A DNA stretch of 64,000 bases from Vitellaria paradoxa (Eukaryota; Streptophyta; Magnoliopsida; Ericales; Sapotaceae). The stretch is from the NCBI GenBank assembly GCA_019916065.1, contig CM034239.1:44036663-44100662 (forward strand), in the 5' to 3' direction. A program made the position numbers and the translations under genes. Shown in pieces: positions 23,147-35,759 of the stretch; the stretch's first letter is position 1, and the number at the start of each line of letters is the position of its first letter. The notes under the pieces are model-generated. The model had not been told where the DNA came from. It made no database searches and saw only the letters and a program-made list of their open reading frames with translations.

Positions 23147-24601
23147 TTTAATTAAACAGTACTTTCATACTATACTTATTATGTATAATATAAAAATTAG
23201 TAATGTTATATTATCTTAAAAATATTTCAGAAAATTTAATTAAAATAATGTGACATATTTGTTTATCAACCAATTTAAAACTAAAGACTCACAAATGCAT
23301 GTGATCTGATTGTAAGATTATTTTATTTTATATATATATATATATATATATAATTGATGTGGTTTTGGTTATTTTTTTGTTTATTTAATTTTATAAGATA
23401 TTTATTTTTTTAATAATAATTAATTTTAATAAAGTATATCAATAAAGAACATAATTTAATTCTAATACTAATTTTTTGAGAATTCATTAATCAAGAAAAT
23501 AGAACAAGAATAGTGTGACAATAATATTATTATAATAAAAATACATAATAATGAAAAAAGTAATAATAAATTATTTTTTTTAAATAATATATTTATAATA
23601 TTGCGCTATATCAAAAACTAACAGAATATTCGTATTTTATCGTGAGTTTTTGCAACTATATTCTAATTTATAATGGATTGAAAAAAAAAAAGTGGAACAC
23701 GTGTCGAATCACAAATAACTTTTAAAACTTTTAATGTATTTTTTATTTTTTTGTGCATAAAATTTTCAATGTAAAAATAACAGTTGATTCAAATACCTCT
23801 AATAACAACCAAATATTCCCCCTATAAATTTACCAAAAAAGAATTCCAAATTAAAACAAAATAAAAAAATGACACTCGATCGATGAAATTTTTCTCACTC
23901 CCTCAGTCTTAATTAACATAATTATTTTTATTCTCGCATAAATTTCATTATCAAGCTGGGACCTAGAGCGCGACTTTGATCGGATCTTGACTCAGGACAT
24001 AAGCTTATCCAAATATACATACACCAATAAGTTTTTTTTTAAGTAAACTGATAACCTAATATTTCACTTTAAAAGTTAGAAGTTAAGTAAGAGATATAAA
24101 TTATACTCACGCACCCTAAGAGTTGACTTCTTGGGACAATTAGGATTGACTAGGAGAAGAAGTTACCTTTTAGCTTTTGAAGTGCTTTCTTGACCTTGCT
24201 CTCGCATCCTGGGCAATCCATGTGAACTCGCATCTCTGTGATCTAAATTAATCGAGGAAAAGGTACGTAGTTGGTAAAATTCTGAGGGATAACAAAATAA
24301 CCAACGGCAAATTAAAAGAACACAATTCCATTATTTTTTTTTATGAAAATAATAAACTAGACAAATCTTATTTATGAAATACAATCTGGGGAAAATTTCT
24401 CTGCCAAATGTTGCCTTCAGAATATGCAGAAAAATAGGAATACTATACATAACGGTTGATTTTTTACATAACGTTAAGTAATAATTTTACATAACGGTTG
24501 ATTTTTAATATCATACAATAAATGCATTAGGAAAATAGTGAAATTTATATACATAGGGATCATTTCAAACTATGCAACATACACCCATTAATGCTAACCC
24601 A

Positions 24602-24647
<46 letters not shown>

Positions 24648-24654
24648 CCGTCAT
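22716..24654 (-). CDS. Heavy-metal-associated isoprenylated plant protein (HIPP)
   Basis: Three coding exons on the minus strand: 24654-24649 (only ATGACG), 24242-24167 and 23044-22716, giving 136 residues with frame kept. The HMA domain occupies about residues 5-70, with the metal-binding M10-D-C12-P-G-C15 core, then DVEID-type and KVIVTGW strands and the KVLKTVRKTGRRAEFW block typical of this HIPP subgroup. A Tyr/His-rich linker follows (HGYDYGHYHH). The protein ends C133-S-V-M, a CaaX box for prenylation and hence membrane attachment. HIPPs bind transition metals and are linked to metal homeostasis and stress responses. The splice choice in exon 1 gives MTITEMRVHM, matching family N-termini (MTxxEMRVHM). 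Intron 1 opens with a long CT repeat (minus strand). A TATA-like element lies about 130 bp upstream. Confidence 0.9.
23110..23140. repeat. (TA)n microsatellite in HIPP intron 2
   Basis: About fifteen TA units shortly upstream of exon 3. A second run of about twelve units is at 23328-23352 in the same intron. Confidence 0.9.
24606..24644. repeat. (GA)n microsatellite abutting the HIPP exon 1 donor
   Basis: About nineteen GA units on the plus strand (CT on the coding strand), beginning within a few bases of the GTAAT donor of the first HIPP intron. Confidence 0.95.
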
Positions 24655-24785
24655 CTTTAATTATCTGCTTGATATTAGCTAAAGGAAAAGAAGCGCGCTG
24701 TATTTGACCACTCTAAGCTCTCGGGCTTGTAGGGTAATGATGAAAGAATGAACACTTTGTGGTCTGAATGATCCATTTTATATAG

Positions 24786-24796
24786 GCTATATATAG
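24786..24796 (-). promoter_or_regulatory. Putative TATA box of the HIPP gene
   Basis: On the minus strand CTACTATATATAGCC, about 130 bp upstream of the ATG at 24654, leaving room for a leader of about 100 bases. A second TATATAAAA-like word lies slightly nearer the gene. A CT/GA-rich patch (24809-24836) lies just upstream. Assigned from position and consensus only. Confidence 0.5.
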
Positions 24797-27700
24797 TAGA
24801 GGGCCCCTCTCTCTCTCTCTCTCTCTCCCTCCCTCTCGCCTATGTATGTTTAATATTTATTTATTTTTGCATATAGGGTACGTCAATAAAACCTTAAACA
24901 TTAAGATAAACCACTTTTCCACCGACTGTGTGTATATATATATTTCACGGTCTCTTTGGCTCGAAGCATGTGTCGTCATTATCCCTCTTTAAAAATAATA
25001 TACATTTATAATCAGATTTTTTTTTAATTATCAAAATAAAGTGGTATATTAATGAGTTTACTATTTTAAAGAAACAATCAACTATAATATGCTTTTATTA
25101 CTATGGGTACAAAAAATACCAAGGATGCGTGACATCATCTCGGGTATTTGTATGCCAAGCATGGAGGTGTTCTACATTAATTCTATTCAATCCCCCACCA
25201 CAACACTTGAGTCCTACAATGAAAGGTACAAATATTAGTTTAGTTATAACCATAAATACTATTTTGTAATAAAGTTGGTTTGTTTATTATTATTTTTGTT
25301 AATGTTATTTACCATACAAGTGACAAATATGATGTGTTATTCGAACATTTCTTGTGGTGATATCTCACCTACTAACCTGATACCTCACGCGCATTAACTA
25401 CTGAGTGATAGGTATTAAATGTAAAGTAAATTGTCATAAATACAAATATATGAAATAATTACTTTTCCAATTATTTTGGCATTTATTTATTATCTTACTA
25501 TAAATAAAATACTTAGTACTAGAAATCAAGTATGCTTATTATTGTCAAATAAATATTTATATTTCATCTATTGTTCTCTTTAGCCTTTTTTGACTTTGTC
25601 ATGGGATGATTCTTGATCAGGAACTCTCTCTGGCCAGTTTCTTTGACTTTTTTTTTCGTTTCAGCCTCATTTCGGATTCATTCGGTTGACGTGATGATTA
25701 TGCGCGGTGGTATTTTTTTTATCCCCGTACAATTATAATAATATCAATGTTTTATCATCCTTTATCTCATTTTTTATAATAGTTTTTTTTTATTAGAAAT
25801 AAAAGAAAAGAGAAAGGGAGTAAGTAGTTGATTGGTGGAGTTGGCTTCTTCCTTAATATCTGCTTACAGAAGACTGCCACCAGGCTTATAGGTGGGCGTA
25901 TTGATGGGCATCCACGTTGGCAATAACTCCGCTGTCCATTAGAGCATTGACTCGCTGGATATATCTCGCTGGATATATATAATCGCTCCGTATTGGACTA
26001 AATAAAATAAAATAAAATTTTATAAATTTTTATAAATATAAATTATGAAACAGTAAAATTTAAATTATTTATTTACTCCATAAATTATGAGACATTTATT
26101 TTTATAATTTTATTTTATTTTATACACTTTTATATAATTCTAAACGTATATTCAATGGCTGCCTCTAATATCAATATATTATACATTATTTCATATCAAC
26201 CATAGAGTAATAATGGAAGAGACGAGAGAACCGTTGGAGGAAGAGGAGGAGGAAAGCATGGGGGCGGTGGGAAACTCACGTGCAATAGCGACCCTATCGG
26301 ATCGTGTCTTCTTCCATCCCTACTATGGTTAATTAACTTGTAACTTACGACAAATTTAGCCACCGTTGAAGTATTTAGAAATAGATTAAAGCGGTTGAGA
26401 ATAATGGAGTGATTTAGTGGCCATTTTATTCTTTTATGCAGGTCTTTGGAATTAAAAGAAAAAAAAAAGAGACTTTTATGTAGGACTTTGCCATTTTTAG
26501 TAACTTTTATTTATTTATTTATTTATTTTTTAACGTTTGATAATATTTCAAAAGTCATGCAAAAGATTTTTAAAAATTTTGTAATTTTTTTATCAAGCAA
26601 CTAAAAATTTCTACAAATTTTTCTAATTTTATCAGACAATCAAAATTTATAAAGAACTTTTTAAACTGTCTAAATTTCAGAAATTAAAAAATTTTTGACT
26701 GCTTCTAAGTGATCGTCTTTTTTTTTTTCACCGACTGCTCAAGAAGTCGTTTAGGCTGTTTTTTATTTTATTTTTTATTTTTTTTAATTCTAGAATTATT
26801 CAGTTCATGTAATGATATGTACACATATTATATAATACACTCTAATTAAAATAATGTCGAATTAAAAAAACTATTACTTAATACAAATTAATCAAAGAGC
26901 AAAATACATTGAAATACAAAGCAAATAAATGAATTCATGACCAAAAATGCATGTGCGAATAGCCCAACAACTTATTATATAATCCAGAAAAAAATTATCT
27001 ATATAATTTATATTTTTATAATAAATCTATTTTTTATAAAAAAAAAATCAGAGAAGGTATCTTACCATAATATTCTTAATTTATCATAAAAGGTACTTAT
27101 ATGTCATGAGAATTTTTTTTTTTAAATTCAGATAGCAATTGTTTATCAATTTATCGAAATATTTAAAAAAGTTAATAACCAATATAATTAAAATTTTTAA
27201 TAAAAATATTTTATAAAAAAACAGATAGGGTAATTTAAAAAATATTCTTAATTTATCATAAGAAGGTATCTGTATATCTGAAATTTTAAAATCAGGTGTT
27301 AAATTGTCTGCCTACTCATTAAAAAATCACGAAAAATAATTTGCCAGTATAATTTAAAATTTTATAATAAAAATAAAATTTTATCCAAAAATTGTAGTTA
27401 ATAAAAAATTTAAGTCTTTAATTATTTAAAAAAAAAAACTTAATTAGGCCTAGGATAAGGTTTTGAATAAAAGCTAAATTTTAAATTAAGTGAAATTACA
27501 AAAATTAAAAAAAAAAAAAAAAAGAAGAAGAAAAGACAAGAAAATCAAAGACTATACCAATCGGCTTGGACCCTTTCCCTATGAAAGTTGAAATCTATGC
27601 TAATTTCGGTTAAGGGGGTAAACATGTTGATATTGAATCGGTTAATTGACAATATTAACCCTTTCGATTTAATTTTGGTGAAGTTTATAAAATTTTGGTA

Positions 27701-29161
27701 TTAGTTTCTGTTAGTTGCAAAATTTTTGATTTGCCCCCTTAGGTCTTAATTTAAATCCAACAGTGGGAATATCTTCACTAGTGATGTCAATTCTTCTCAC
27801 CAATTTATTTTATAGTTTAATGTTTGGACAAAATCACATAATCATCTTATAGTATAAAAGTGAACAAATATTTTTTATAATTTAAGCTAAAGTGATTAAT
27901 TCTATCAAATTTTCTATAAAATTTAATCATCTTATTTCATAGTTTCAAATTCTAAAAGTTTATCCAATGTGATTTATTCCTATATTATTGTTCAAAAGTG
28001 CACAAATTACCCACACATGATTTGAACAAAATAATCATCGTTAGTTTTTCTATCCAAATTAGCAACAACCTCTGTAATTTGAAGTTTTTAATCTTAGAAA
28101 TGTGTATTATATTATATTTGATGATGATTAACCTCTGGGACAAGTTTGTTTTAGGGGTAATAAAAAATAAAATTTGTTGGGTAATTTTTGCCCTCCGTTA
28201 CATTAGTTTGGAAGAATGGATAAAAATTATCTCAAGGGTAAATTACCCCATATGAGAGTAAATTGTTACTTAAGAAAAGGAGTGGGTAATGGAAGTAATG
28301 AGAAATTTATCCTTCTCTCATTATTCTTGTAAAACATTCTTTTACACTCCTGCAAAATTATAAACAATGTTCTGCTATAAATAATTGCAATGAATATTAT
28401 AAAATAATTTAATTAATCAAATTAAAATTAATTAATTATTAAATTATTTTATCAAAACAATATTTAATAAATAATTATTTATTATTAAATTTATTTATTT
28501 TATTTGATTGAATTATACTATTAAAATATTAATTTATGAATAAATTATTTAATTTTTCAAATTAAAATAATTTTTAATAGGTAATGATTACTTATTAAAA
28601 TGATTTATTTATTAAAATATTTTATTAAAATAAAAATTTTATCTCGTAAATAATAATTTATTAGATTACATATTGTATTAATATATATTATTAAAATTAA
28701 TAATTTATTTAAATAAAATAAAATTAGTTGTTTTATTAGATTATTATATCAATATAAAAATAATTTTTAACAAATAATAATTTAGAATTATAATTAATTA
28801 CTATTGAAATATTAATCTACGATAAAATTATTTTTATTTAAAATTATACATTTTAATAATATTATTCTATTAAAATTAATTATTATTAAAATAAAATTAT
28901 TATGATGATTTATTTTATTATAATTGTTTACAAAAATTAAATATTGCCTCTTGGTAAATTTACCCTCATTCCAAGCACAATTAATTTTTATTTTTAAAAA
29001 TTTTCAGCATTCCAAATATAAGTATCATGAATTTGTTACTACAGTAACTATTATCAAGGTAACTATTACTTTCGTAATCTTTTTACCTCCAAAATTTTTA
29101 CCTCTTATCAAACATGTTCCTAAAGTTTTTTTTTTTTTTTTCTAAATTTTCTCTTATCTCC

Positions 29162-29199
<38 letters not shown>

Positions 29200-29200
29200 T
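29162..29200. repeat. (TTA)n microsatellite
   Basis: About thirteen TTA units, preceded by a poly-T run. Confidence 0.9.
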
Positions 29201-29574
29201 TTGTCTCTCGCTAAAGTGAAATCCTAACACATTTTTTATGCATGATATATTTTATTTATACATTGTCTTTTTTTTTTTAATACATTGTCAATCACAAAAG
29301 TCTTTATAATTTATTACACAACAAAACTATTACAGAGAATGAGTTGTGCGGTAAGGTTTAGTTTTACAGAGTAGGAGACGTATGATTCGTCTTTTTTAAG
29401 AGAGAGAGAGAGAGAGACAGTGTGTGTGTTGTAATTAGTTTTAAGGGGAGATATGGAGAAACAAAAAGATAGATCATAATTAAAAAATAAATAAGAGTGT
29501 GAATGTTTATTTGAATCAAAAATAAATAAATTAATTGACTGTTGCGCTTTAGTTTGAAATATTACCGTTTGGCA

Positions 29575-29703
29575 TCTATAAAAAAAAAAAATCTAAAAAT
29601 TTCTATTATATCAATTTTTTATTTCACTGCATGCATTACGAACTCACAATTTTTCTCACGTTATCTTATTTTTTCTCACTTTTTATCACTCTAAACGCAC
29701 ACA
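29575..29703 (+). mobile_element. Copy of the 140-bp Tourist-like MITE family
   Basis: Left end CCGTTTGGCATC after TTA, right end CTCTAAACGCACACA before TAA. The core TTTCACTGCATGCATTACGA and TTTCTCACGTTATC words are shared with the copies at 13335, 14763 and 49326. Confidence 0.65.
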
Positions 29704-30250
29704 TAATTGAGTGATTTATTCAATTCTAAATTATAAAAGTTACGCATCTTTTGAATTAAATCATAAATAAGGTATAGTATTTAAAAAAAATTAAAATTAT
29801 GGAGCATTATCATTAATTTGAATGAATAAAAAAAAACTGTGGAATGGTGACTTTAATTGAAATTATCATGAGATTATTTGTTCATTTTTAAATTATACTC
29901 AGAGATTATGCGCCCTTTTTTTTTTTTTTTTTGTAAATTCTAACCACAATGGGTAAAATGTATTTACCCTTTCATTGAGTTCATACGGCGTCGTCTCGAG
30001 CTCGCCTTATCTGGTGGTTGTCGTGGAATCATCAATTCGCTGGGAAATCCAATTCATTGTTTGTGGTTGAAGTTGAAGATCAGCCAGGCCAGCGTCAAGC
30101 CCATATTCGTCGTTGCAGCAGTGTAGATATATATTTTTTTTTCCCGAAATTTATTGACCTTCAAAACCCTTTAATTTTAAAAATTCAACTATGAACACAA
30201 TCAAGCAATTTTACTAGTCAGTGATTCAACAGACACCAGCTGAAGCAGCA

Positions 30251-33200
30251 ATGGCGACAATTGTGAACTACTGCTACATTTCAGCCACTTCCACCCCAAC
30301 TACAAACACACCCATCTCTCACTCTCAGGACACTTCGACTCCGCCCACAAAAATCATCCTCCCCAAGAAGAAGCCCTTGAAATGGTCCACCGGCGTCGCC
30401 CCCGGAGAGTACGGTGGCCCCCCGACCACCTCCAAGCTCCGCAAGTATTGGGGCGGCGAAGAGGACCCTCTCACCTCCGACGACTTCATCTGGAACAAAG
30501 AGTTCATGGGTCGCATGAAACGGTTGATTCAGGACCCTCTGGACCACCCCTCTTCCCTTCAATCCTCTGCTCCTGTTAAGGTTCACCCGTTCAATATATT
30601 CTTTCTTCTATTGGTTTAGTCTAATTATGAAACTAATTCTTTGTGTTGATTTTATCAATCTATTGTTTACTCATTAGTTATCATGCCTATTGGATATATA
30701 TGTTCGGAGAAGATCTCCTAGGGTTCTTGTTTGTTAATCTGCTGTGGTTTGATTTTGTTGTTTTTCTACTCTTTTGTTCTCATTTCAATTATGAATTTTA
30801 ATGGCTTTTGATATGAACAGGAAGAGCCTTCTGGTTTTCTTAGTTTGAACAGAGCAATGAGTCTTGATAGGTATGTTCTCATTTCTCTTGCTAGTTATAA
30901 TTATTTTGTTTATTATGTGCATTTCCTCTTCTTTTACCCCTTAATACCTACATGTGCTGTGTGCTTGCAGTTTGGAGGTCGATTTGAGCAAGGACCTCGT
31001 ATCGCCCTCTAAACCTGTTGTAGAGCAGCCAGTTGAGACATCTCAAGTATGATAGATTGTTAATCTTTACTTTGTTGCTTTGTGTTTTGTTCTGCATTTC
31101 CATTCTGTCATTATATTAATTCAGAAGTATATGATCTTCAGGCTAGTGGCAGTGTGTCACGAAGATGGAGACTGGCTCCAACACGGCGCGAGCAAGAGAA
31201 GTGGGATAGAGCCACTAAGGCTGCAACTGGTGGGAGCGTAAGTATTATTCATCATTTGATAATCAGGTTCTAATCATCTTTGCTAAAGAGTCCCCTGGAC
31301 TGGGATGCTGGTTAGGGTCTGAACTATGAGCTAAATATTCTTATCGTCTTCATCATTCTATTATTAAACATGGAAAGTTTGCTTCTGAGTTTGGTGTCTT
31401 CACTGATTGCTTTCCTAAAGGAGGTGATGTTTCGGGAATTAAGGCGGCCAAAGGAAGCCCCAGAAGTATTGGCTGCTCAGTCAAGGGAGCAGTATTTCAA
31501 GGTATTTTTAGAGCTTTTGGGTCAGTAAAATTTGGTGACCTTTTATGTCACGCAGATCAAACTTTCATGATTTTTATCCTGCCTTATGAATTGCTTTTGC
31601 AGTTGAAGAGAAAGTTGCAGATCCTCACTCTGGGAGTAGGTGGTATTGGTTTAGTCTCTGCTTATGTTTCTTATTCTCCTGAAATTGCAGCAAGGTAAAA
31701 AAATGTAATATGTGGTAAAATCTCCAAATTTCCTTTTTGATTCTTTTCATTATGTGGTACAAGTACTGTTAGTCCCTTCCAGATCTCTCCCTTCTGGAAG
31801 CAACTGGTGTTCCATGTGTATGATTTCCTAGCTGATCACTCTATTGACTTGATGGAAGCTGCACAAATAGTTGCATATTGTTTGCAGATGGTTTCTTTTC
31901 TTCTTCTTCTTCTTCTTCTGCTTCTTCCTTCCCCCCTCCCCCCAAATTTTCCCTCCCACTCAACCTTTTCCCCGTCCCCACTCAACCTTTTCCCCTTCCT
32001 TTCTTTTTGATTGTCCTTATTGTGGTACCCACAGACCCTCATTTTTGATGGAGAAATCACTTACAGATGATGATTCCATGTTGATAAAAAGTTATTTAAG
32101 GGCCATTTTCTCATCTGAAGAATTGATTTTCACGTATGCAGTTATGGTGCTGGGTTTCTAGGATCTTTGGTTTATATGCGTATGCTTGGGAGCAGTGTAG
32201 ATTCTATGGCAGATGGAGCCAAGGGCCTTATCAAGTAAGGATTACATTCCTCTTGAAAAGAAAATTATATTAGACAACATGATGTTTATAAACTATTGAG
32301 GTCATTATTCTAACCACTGGCTTCCAAATTCCTGATTTTAAACCGAAGTTCAACGTCTACCAGGAATCTGTAGAGATTCTGAAAAACCAAAGTTTACCAT
32401 CTACCAGCACTTGTGGAGCACACATATTCATGTACTGGTGTTTTGAGTGTGAAGGAGTATACAACCACTCACTCCCCACTAAATTTCATGAAACATATAT
32501 TTTTTATAGACATTTCAGAAAATGGATCAAGTTTATGGATGAAGAAAGGATTAACCCATATGGCATATTTCTATCAAGTACTCAATGGTTGTTCAATTGC
32601 AACCTGGGCTCAAGGGTTTAAACCCTAGAAACAGCCTCTATACAAATAGGGATGAGGTTACATACATTTAACCCTCCCCATATCCCGCAATGCTGGAGTC
32701 TCATACATTGGGTTGCCTTTACTTAATGGAAAACTAAATTGACATCCTTGAATTGGTATTTTAATTTTGCAGTAGCATGCATAATCTAATTTTGGTCTAC
32801 CAGCATTGAATTGTGTAGAACTGGTGTTCCATTTTGTCTTTCTAGACTTAAATTTTGGAAGATAAAGCCTTTTTAGTTCCAATAATTTAGCTCACTGGAA
32901 ATTTGGTTCCCTTGCAGGGGAGCGATCACCCAACCGAGGCTACTGGTTCCTGTTGTGTTGGTCTTGATCTTTAACCGATGGAATGGGTAAAGCCCTTAAA
33001 CTTGCTTTCTTTCTTCATTATGCTGCTTTATTATTCTCCATGACTGGCCTTCCTTTGCTAAGTAGTTTGTCTTTGTTTCTTTTGTCTTTCTTGATATTGT
33101 TCTTTGATTTTTATTTATTTATTCATTTTCTTAATCTCATTGTGCTATAATTTGGTTTTAGATGATCTACTTTATTTCTTCTTTTAGTTTTTCGGTTCAT

Positions 33201-33994
33201 TTTTCGCTTGATTTTCACCTCAGCATTCTCTGCTTCAAATATCCCTTGAAGACTTGTAGCATTAGTTGCCTATCTGCAGGCCTCCAATTTAGAAATGGTT
33301 TCTCTCATTTAGTTGAGTGATGGAGAAGCAAAGAGAAGGAACTTCTGCATTCTGATAGTACAAAGTTTGTAGTCCACTTTGCTAGACCTAAAGTTCCTCA
33401 CTGTGGAGGTTGGGTCAGTAGGATTTCATGTTATGGTCACCAATTTAGTGACATTGGCTTATACACGTTCTCAACTGAAAAAAAAAAAAAAAAAAAAAAA
33501 GGGACTGTTACCTCACTTCAAAATAATTTGGTTCTGCATTAATGGAAACATAGTCCTTGCATAGGCGGGAGCTTTGTGTATTGGGCCAACATTTTTTATT
33601 TACAGAACCAAAGTGTTGGAAAAGGAATCAAGTCTTGTCTTCCACATCAGAATGGTTCCATTTGAATCATGCATTGTATCGCATATATATATTTATATTT
33701 TATTGGTGAAGAATCCTTTCACAGAAAGGCCCTTTTGACCCAACCTCAAAGGTTAAAATCCCAGATACCTGAATCACCCCCTAACCAAATGTGCCATGAG
33801 TTCAACTGTGGTTTTTATCTGGTATCACCCCTGAGAAATGCTGTGTTTGGTGCAGAATACTTGTTCCGGAATATGGATTCATGCAACTAGAATTAATACC
33901 AATGCTAGTGGGTTTCTTCACATACAAGATTGCCACATTTATCCAAGCCATTGAGGACGCTTTGACCGTAGTCGAGAAAAAAACTCCAGCGTAA
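30251..33994 (+). CDS. CGL160: CGL160-like chloroplast ATP synthase assembly factor
   Basis: Nine exons: 30251-30580, 30821-30870, 30971-31046, 31142-31237, 31421-31501, 31603-31694, 32142-32234, 32918-32986, 33856-33994. All are GT-AG with consistent phase, giving 341 residues (Arabidopsis At2g31040 has about 350). The N-terminus (MATIVNYCYISATST) is a likely plastid transit peptide. Conserved blocks are KWSTGVAPGEYGGPPTT, LRKYWGG, RREQEKWDRATKAATGGS and MFRELRRP. The C-terminal third is an ATP synthase subunit I-like domain with about four membrane spans (near residues 217-236, 246-262, 277-293, 307-330). In Arabidopsis CGL160 sits in the thylakoid membrane and promotes CFo c-ring and CF1-CFo assembly. 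The start at 30251 is preferred because the upstream in-frame extension lacks an ATG. A possible 3' UTR intron follows. Confidence 0.93.
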
Positions 33995-34191
33995 AACAGT
34001 GCACACCTTGTGGATGTGAACTGGCTTAATCTGTCTCTCTGGTGCAGCTGGCAGAGGTACGCATCAATCTCCTAATTTTTGCAACTTCTGTTAATGGTTT
34101 TTCCGTGAAACTTCTAGCGTATGCTCCCTTTTTGCCCAATTTTGAAGCTTCTTATGTAGTTGACCGACCGTCTTAAGTTTTACTTAGGGAG

Positions 34192-34219
34192 TTTTTTTTT
34201 TTTTTGGGGGGGGGGGGGG
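34192..34219. repeat. T14-G14 composite homopolymer tract
   Basis: About fourteen T immediately followed by fourteen G, downstream of the CGL160 stop. Confidence 0.9.
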
Positions 34220-34513
34220 TAGAGAAAAAGAACTTAATGATTTGGTCTTAAATTAGCCAGATATATTAGAAAATAGTAATCAGGTAGTTCAAACTTCACA
34301 AAAGAGGGTAACCTGTATGGATCTGAATTTGGCCGTGGTTGAAGGAATTTCCCAAAGTTATGCTGGAGGTCATCATATTTTCTTTATTTTTCAAAGCAAA
34401 AGTAGAAGCTTTGACACTGTTTCGTTTGAAAAACAGTTTTTTGTGAAAAACGGCTTTTTGTTGTTTTCTATTTTTCTGCAAGCTTGTTTTTTAAAATAAA
34501 ATCTCTAAACTAA

Positions 34514-34698
34514 GAGTTGGTTTGGGTACCAGAAGTTAATTTTTGGTTTGTAGGTTTAAAAAGTTAATATTATCCTTTTTTATGCACAAGAATCAAGGGA
34601 ACCTAATAGGGTATATTTATAACTTTAGCAAGGTATATTTTTCAGTTTATGTGAAAAATCAAAAAAATAGTTTTTGATTTTGGTACCCAAACGGTACC
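34514..34698. mobile_element. Tourist-like MITE, 185 bp, downstream of CGL160
   Basis: TAA flanks both ends (34511-34513 and 34699-34701). Left end GAGTTGGTTTGGGTACCAGAA; right end read inward GGTACCGTTTGGGTACCAAAA, matching at 16 of 21 positions. Non-coding. It would lie inside the putative 3' UTR intron. Confidence 0.85.
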
Positions 34699-35309
34699 TA
34701 AGCATATTTTTCATCTGTTTTCGTCTTCATAGGAAAGGAAAACAGAAAAACAAGTGAAAAGCTCAAATCAAACTTTTCTCATTGCCTGTTTTGCAGATTA
34801 TCGTTTCAGTAAGTTGGCAAGAATCCTTCGAATGGGGTAGCTTGGAAATGTGGGAAGGAAGAACATTGGCATTTGTTTGTGCGGAAAGTGAATTTAAACA
34901 CTGTAATTTTATTGGAGTTGATCTCATCAGATGCTATGCTGTGTACTCTGTTACGAATAGTACATATTGTTGTTCATAACCAAATTCAACATTTAATTCG
35001 CTGAGGGAATCCTCATTTCATAATTCTATATACGGACTGTAATTTATAATGTAATCTTCTTGATTTGGAAGTGCTCACTCTCAGTATTTGTAGTGTATTG
35101 AACTGGTGTTCTTTTATCATTCAAATAGAAGTTCAACGAAGATTGGTAAATAAAGAAATTAAATTACATTTGATTTAAGGTTAAAAAAACAAAAGCCCAT
35201 ATAAATATTTGATGTCTCCATTTCAGTTACCAGGCTTAACTAGTGACTTTCGCGGTTAGGTGTCTTCCAGCCCGGGAGCACTCTCACTTCTAGGGTTAAG
35301 CTTCACGGA

Positions 35310-35338
35310 TTTTTTTTTTTTTGGGGGGGGGGGGGGGG
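35310..35338. repeat. T13-G16 composite homopolymer tract
   Basis: Thirteen T followed directly by sixteen G, then TGTGGGGTTTGAGG. Confidence 0.9.
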
Positions 35339-35759
35339 TGTGGGGTTTGAGGCAAAAGTATCTCAGCTTTGTGATTTGTGTTTCAAGACTGTTAGATTAA
35401 AATTTAATGATTTAGATTTATTTATTTACTTTTTTTTATTAAAAAAATATGAATATATTTTAACCGTTGACTTTTAATTTAGCGGTCCCAATCACAATGT
35501 CATGGGATTGGTATACTTTTATATGTCAACCTCTCCCTTTCCAAACTTCACAAGTTTTGTAGTTTGCGGCTTGGTAACAGATATAACCTTCACATCGTAG
35601 TTGCAGTCCCATCACTTCTAAGGCACTAATGTTATTAGCAGGGACTAGTTTCAAGTTTCATGACGGAGACCATCAAATTTTAACTAAAAAATTAAATAAT
35701 TATAATTTTAAAAATATATAACCTTTGAAGTTGTCAAAAGTTCAAGTTTTTTTTCAATT

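Larger units (their letters stand above)
24837..30250. other. Gene-free AT-rich region between HIPP and CGL160
   Basis: No supported gene in about 5.4 kb. From 28380 to 28920 the sequence is almost pure A/T with ATTAATT/TTATTAAA words, resembling the interior of the MITE at 44357. There is a (TTA)n run at 29162-29200 and a MITE at 29575. A short ATG frame at 26214 with a Glu run is not conserved to my knowledge. Confidence 0.6.
33995..35165 (+). other. Putative CGL160 3' UTR with an intron
   Basis: The stop is at 33992-33994. A good donor (CAGAG/GTACGC) lies at 34057 and a pyrimidine-rich acceptor (CCTGTTTTGCAG) ends at 34796, enclosing a MITE and a T-run/G-run tract. After it, ordinary-looking sequence runs to an AAATAAAG poly(A)-like signal near 35147. 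This is inferred from splice consensus only; the mRNA may equally end before 34200. Confidence 0.35.

Noticed and set aside
26214..26336. Short ATG frame with a Glu run (about 40 codons)
   Set aside because: Higher GC than surroundings, but no recognised domain and no neighbouring exons in frame.
31871..32161. Phe/Pro-rich frame in a CGL160 intron
   Set aside because: Translation of a CTT microsatellite and pyrimidine tract between exons 6 and 7; no homology.
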